Source: Bacteroidales bacterium
GTDB taxonomy: Bacteria; Bacteroidota; Bacteroidia; Bacteroidales; Muribaculaceae
Direction of reading: 5' to 3'
Length of the DNA: 64,000 nucleotides
Assembly: GCA_019416285.1 (NCBI GenBank)
Contig: DXXM01000005.1
Location: 46,644 to 110,643, forward strand
The position numbers and the translations under genes were made by a program. The notes beneath the pieces were generated by a model. That model worked only from the letters and a program-made list of their open reading frames with translations, was not told where the DNA came from and searched no databases. Positions 61,371-64,000 of this stretch are shown here, piece by piece. Numbering within the stretch: position 1 is the stretch's first letter; every line of letters starts with the position of its first letter.

Positions 61371-62813
61371 ATGATTGACAGAAAGACTATATACGGCAGA
61401 TTTTCCCGTTGGGCGGCGCTCAGGCCTGACGCCGTGGCGGTGGTGGAGGATGGCCGCTCGGTGACATACCGGGAGCTTGACAGCATGGCAAACGCCATAA
61501 TGTCGAAGTTCTACGAAAAAGAATATCCGGCGATAGGGCTTGTGATGAGCCACGGTATCGAGATGATAGCGGCGATGCTCGCGGTGCTGAAAAGCGGAGC
61601 GGCCTACGTCCCCGCCGAACCGTCGTTGCCTCAGGAGCGCATTGATTACATGATGCGGACTGCCGGTGTGGATTTTATAATCACCGACGAGTATTGCCGC
61701 AATCTTCCGGAGGCGCAGCCGCTCGCCGACAGATCACGGCCCGACGGCGTGGCCTATATCCTCTTCACCTCGGGCACTTCCGGACGCCCGAAAGGAGTGG
61801 TGGTTGAAAACCACAGCGTTGTGAACTATGCCGAGGCGTTTGAGAGAGAATTTCATGTCGTGCCGGGCGACGTGATGCTCCAGTATTCCATCTGCTCATT
61901 CGATATTTTCGTGGAGGAAGTATTCACAACGCTGCTCAACGGCGCTACCATAGCCATACCCCCGAAAGAGATACATGACGGCACTCTCTCCGACCTCATG
62001 GATTTTTGCGAGAGACACGGCGTCACGGAAATCAGCGGCTTCCCGTATCTTCTTGCCGATATGAACCGCTATCACCGCTATCCGGCTAAGCTGAGACTGC
62101 TGATAAGCGGAGGCGATGTGCTCCGCGCCTCATATATAAGCTGGCTGAAGGACCGGGATTTCGTCATCTACAACACTTACGGGCCGAGCGAGACCACGGT
62201 CTGCGCGACATATTTCCGTGCCGACGATGCCGAAGCGCTTGACGACGGCACATATTCTGTCGGGAAAGCAGTGAAAGGTGTCGGAGTGAAAATCCTCGAC
62301 GACAGTCTGCATGAAGTCCCGGACGGAACGGTCGGAGAAATCTGTATTTTTGGCGAAGGGGTGTCGCGCGGCTACCTCGGCAATCCTCCGGAGCAGGTTA
62401 ATTTCGTGACTTGCGGTGACGGGACGCGGATGTATCGCAGCGGCGACCTCGGCTATCGTCTGCCCGACGGCAACATCGCTTTCCTCCACCGCAAAGACAG
62501 GCAGGTGATGATACTCGGCAGGCGTGTCGAGCCGGAAGAGGTGGAGAATGTGCTCAATGAGTCGCCATGCGTGGAGCGCGGAGTAGTGCGAGCGTTCACC
62601 GACGAGCAGGGACTGGCGTATCTTACGGCATATTTCGTGCCGTCACACAAAAACTGCCCGATAAGCTGCATAAAGAATTTCCTCCGCTCACGGCTCGCCG
62701 ATTTCATGGTGCCTGAATTTTTTGTCAGGATGGAGGAGATACCGCTTACGGTCCGTGGTAAGGTCAATGACAGGGCACTGCCTGTGGTAATGAAGGAAGG
62801 GATATCGGAATGA
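61371..62813 (+). CDS. Stand-alone adenylation enzyme (NRPS A-domain/DltA type)
   Basis: A 480-residue ANL enzyme that would activate an amino or other carboxylic acid as AMP ester. Core motifs: YILFTSGTSGRPKGVV (A3, about 129), YGPSETTVCA (A5, about 268), MYRSGDLGYR (A7, about 354), RQVMILGRRVEPEEVE (A8, about 374) and VRGKVNDRAL (A10; catalytic Lys near 463). It has no carrier or condensation domain. The next gene starts in its stop (ATGA overlap), followed by an esterase, so the three form one operon. The carrier partner, if any, is outside the window. Confidence 0.87.
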   Translation: MIDRKTIYGRFSRWAALRPDAVAVVEDGRSVTYRELDSMANAIMSKFYEKEYPAIGLVMSHGIEMIAAMLAVLKSGAAYVPAEPSLPQERIDYMMRTAGVDFIITDEYCRNLPEAQPLADRSRPDGVAYILFTSGTSGRPKGVVVENHSVVNYAEAFEREFHVVPGDVMLQYSICSFDIFVEEVFTTLLNGATIAIPPKEIHDGTLSDLMDFCERHGVTEISGFPYLLADMNRYHRYPAKLRLLISGGDVLRASYISWLKDRDFVIYNTYGPSETTVCATYFRADDAEALDDGTYSVGKAVKGVGVKILDDSLHEVPDGTVGEICIFGEGVSRGYLGNPPEQVNFVTCGDGTRMYRSGDLGYRLPDGNIAFLHRKDRQVMILGRRVEPEEVENVLNESPCVERGVVRAFTDEQGLAYLTAYFVPSHKNCPISCIKNFLRSRLADFMVPEFFVRMEEIPLTVRGKVNDRALPVVMKEGISE

Positions 62814-63295
62814 AAGTGATAATTAGGGAAGTAAAAGCCATCCCCACTCTCATGCACTGGCGTGCTGAGGTGATTGAGCATGTGTTCGGGATTAAGCCCA
62901 CGAAGCGTCTGCTTGTGGCCAACCGGCAGTATTACCGCCGCCATATCGCTGACGGCACACATACGGCCATCATAGCGGAGACCGATGGCGCGGATGCAGG
63001 CTGCGGGGCTATATGTCTGTCGGAAGAACTGCCCTCGCCCGACAATCCGTCAGGCCGCTGCGCCTATCTGATGAACATCTATGTCCGCGAGGAATATCGT
63101 GGGCGGGGTGTCGGTCACGAGATTGTGCGCTGCCTTGTGGAGAAAGCGAGGTTGGCGGGGTGCGATAAGATTTATCTTGAAACAACCGACGTGGCACGCC
63201 CGTTATATAAGAGTATCGGGTTTAAGGAATTGCCCGGAATAATGAAATATGCAGACATTCAGGATAGCGAATCTAAAGATAATGTCGGTCAATAA
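62810..63295 (+). CDS. GNAT-family N-acetyltransferase
   Basis: A 161-residue acyl-CoA-dependent transferase. The acetyl-CoA loop YVREEYRGRGVGHEIV (about 91-106; R/QxxGxG/A) and YLMNIYV before it are typical, and the C-terminal KIYLETTDVARPLYKSIGFK closes the fold. Its ATG overlaps the TGA of the adenylation gene by four bases, implying translational coupling. Its acceptor is unknown; the operon suggests it modifies the activated amino acid or product. Confidence 0.88.
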   Translation: MKVIIREVKAIPTLMHWRAEVIEHVFGIKPTKRLLVANRQYYRRHIADGTHTAIIAETDGADAGCGAICLSEELPSPDNPSGRCAYLMNIYVREEYRGRGVGHEIVRCLVEKARLAGCDKIYLETTDVARPLYKSIGFKELPGIMKYADIQDSESKDNVGQ

Positions 63296-63923
63296 ATCGG
63301 CCGACAGGATATGTTATGTGCTTTACCCTCTTGACTCCCTTGGGGAATGGATAGAGGAAGCGGCGCAGAAGTTCGGTGTATCGATAGCCGTGATAACAGG
63401 GATGGACTGGAACGACGATCTGACACCCTGGCCCGCGACGGGAGTGCCGACGGGCTCTCCGGATTTCAAGGGAAATGCCCCCGGATTTCTGTCGACTCTT
63501 ATCTCGGAGGTAATCCCGGGGATTGAACAGCGGCTGAACATCGGGAAAGATGTGGAGCGTACATTGACGGGCGTCTCTCTTTCGGGCCTTTTCACGCTCT
63601 GGCAGTGGATGGGAAATGATACCTTCCATAATATAATAAGTCTGTCGGGTTCATTCTGGTATGAGGTTTTTGTGAAATGGCTCAAGGCGCAGCCTGTGCC
63701 CCGAAAGACGGGTAAGGCCTATTTCCTGCTCGGCAATCAGGAAGCAAAAACCAAGGTGAAGGCTTTTCAGCCTGTGCAGACCGATACGGAGGCGATTGTA
63801 GGCTACCTGCGTGAAAACGGCATCGACGATTGTTTCGAGCTCGTTCCCGGCAATCATTATCAGTATGGAGAGCAGCGCCTCAACCGGGCGTTCAGCCGGA
63901 TGTTTGGCCGGGATTCGGAATAA
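63249..63923 (+). CDS. Alpha/beta-hydrolase (esterase, IroE/Fes-like)
   Basis: A 224-residue hydrolase. LTGVSLSGLFTLW (about 95-107) is the nucleophile elbow GxSxG with Ser near 100. RICYVLYPLD and GSFWYEVF are typical of the D-type esterase fold that includes siderophore esterases, and the final His lies in VPGNHYQYGEQR. The first ATG (63249) overlaps the GNAT gene by 47 bases; ATG 63282 (MSVNKSADRICY) is an alternative with a 14-base overlap. Last 77 bases of the window hold no gene. Confidence 0.8.
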   Translation: MQTFRIANLKIMSVNKSADRICYVLYPLDSLGEWIEEAAQKFGVSIAVITGMDWNDDLTPWPATGVPTGSPDFKGNAPGFLSTLISEVIPGIEQRLNIGKDVERTLTGVSLSGLFTLWQWMGNDTFHNIISLSGSFWYEVFVKWLKAQPVPRKTGKAYFLLGNQEAKTKVKAFQPVQTDTEAIVGYLRENGIDDCFELVPGNHYQYGEQRLNRAFSRMFGRDSE

Positions 63924-64000
63924 GAAAGACGTAAGGTTTGCCGTAGGAGGGTGTTGCAGAACTACTATTGTTAAAACCTCTGAGAATTGATTATTACGGA

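Noticed and set aside
61371..62813. Assignment of the adenylation enzyme as DltA of a D-alanylation system
   Set aside because: No DltB, DltC or DltD-like neighbours are seen; the adjacent genes are a GNAT and an esterase.

Overview
The window is a piece of a chromosome from a member of Bacteroidales, most likely a gut Muribaculaceae-type bacterium. This is an inference. It rests on the -7 promoter box TAnnTTTG in front of many genes, the near absence of Shine-Dalgarno sites, type IX secretion-like C-terminal domains, DUF4294, DUF349 and WG-repeat genes, the alternative GlmU-type protein and the POT transporter pair. Most of the DNA is moderately GC-rich. The exceptions are AT-rich patches at about 30.7-31.8 kb and 53.3-54.3 kb and a mildly AT-rich ATPase gene at the left end.

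Layout. 1-2 kb: the end of one gene, a repeat-rich spacer and a DUF4143-type ATPase. 2-8 kb: a secreted M6 protease divergent from a GH43 glycosidase/DUF1593 pair, then a carbonic anhydrase and a small secreted protein. 8-14.7 kb: a DUF349 protein, then sugar-1-P transferase, recQ and a NUDIX hydrolase. 15-24 kb: a cysteine-pair lipoprotein, an SRPBCC protein, pyrE, three surface/periplasmic proteins (Sel1-TonB, WG-repeat, LRR), a HAD phosphatase and a ZIP transporter. 24-30 kb: tRNA-Arg, a small His-rich protein, then gpmI, sdaA, nadB and a DUF4294 protein. 30-37 kb: a structured RNA candidate, an AT-rich two-gene island, rsmA, mgtE, hflX and a WecA/TagO-type transferase. 37.5-47 kb: a two-component system, a double-ABC ATPase, two POT peptide transporters, a DJ-1 protein and apbE. 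47.2-48 kb: a transcription unit of structured RNA and two very small ORFs. 48-55.8 kb: a dinD broken by one stop codon, a prolyl oligopeptidase, an MBL hydrolase, an orphan MNT nucleotidyltransferase and a ROK kinase. 56-64 kb: a Cys-rich protein with a TonB receptor, an aminotransferase with a GlmU-like protein, and a three-gene operon of stand-alone adenylation domain, GNAT and esterase.

The most unusual content lies between the genes. (1) Three copies of a roughly 75-nt small-RNA gene (about 17.0, 24.8 and 39.9 kb) each have a promoter, a conserved 5' tract and a terminator hairpin; the hairpin sequence differs in one copy while pairing is kept. (2) The 47.3-48.0 kb unit has a promoter, a nested leader fold, ORFs of 40 and 33 codons, a second fold and a terminator. 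(3) Five consecutive hairpins at 30.49-30.67 kb end in a minus-strand terminator. (4) A dispersed GCATGC-centred palindromic element occurs at six loci, at two of them joined to GGTCTTTAA-type tandem repeats. (5) An exact 33-bp-period repeat that can encode an 11-residue peptide unit runs in frame into the start of the ATPase gene.

Most of the protein-coding genes are recognisable housekeeping or cell-envelope functions. No CRISPR array, insertion sequence, integrase or rRNA gene was seen.
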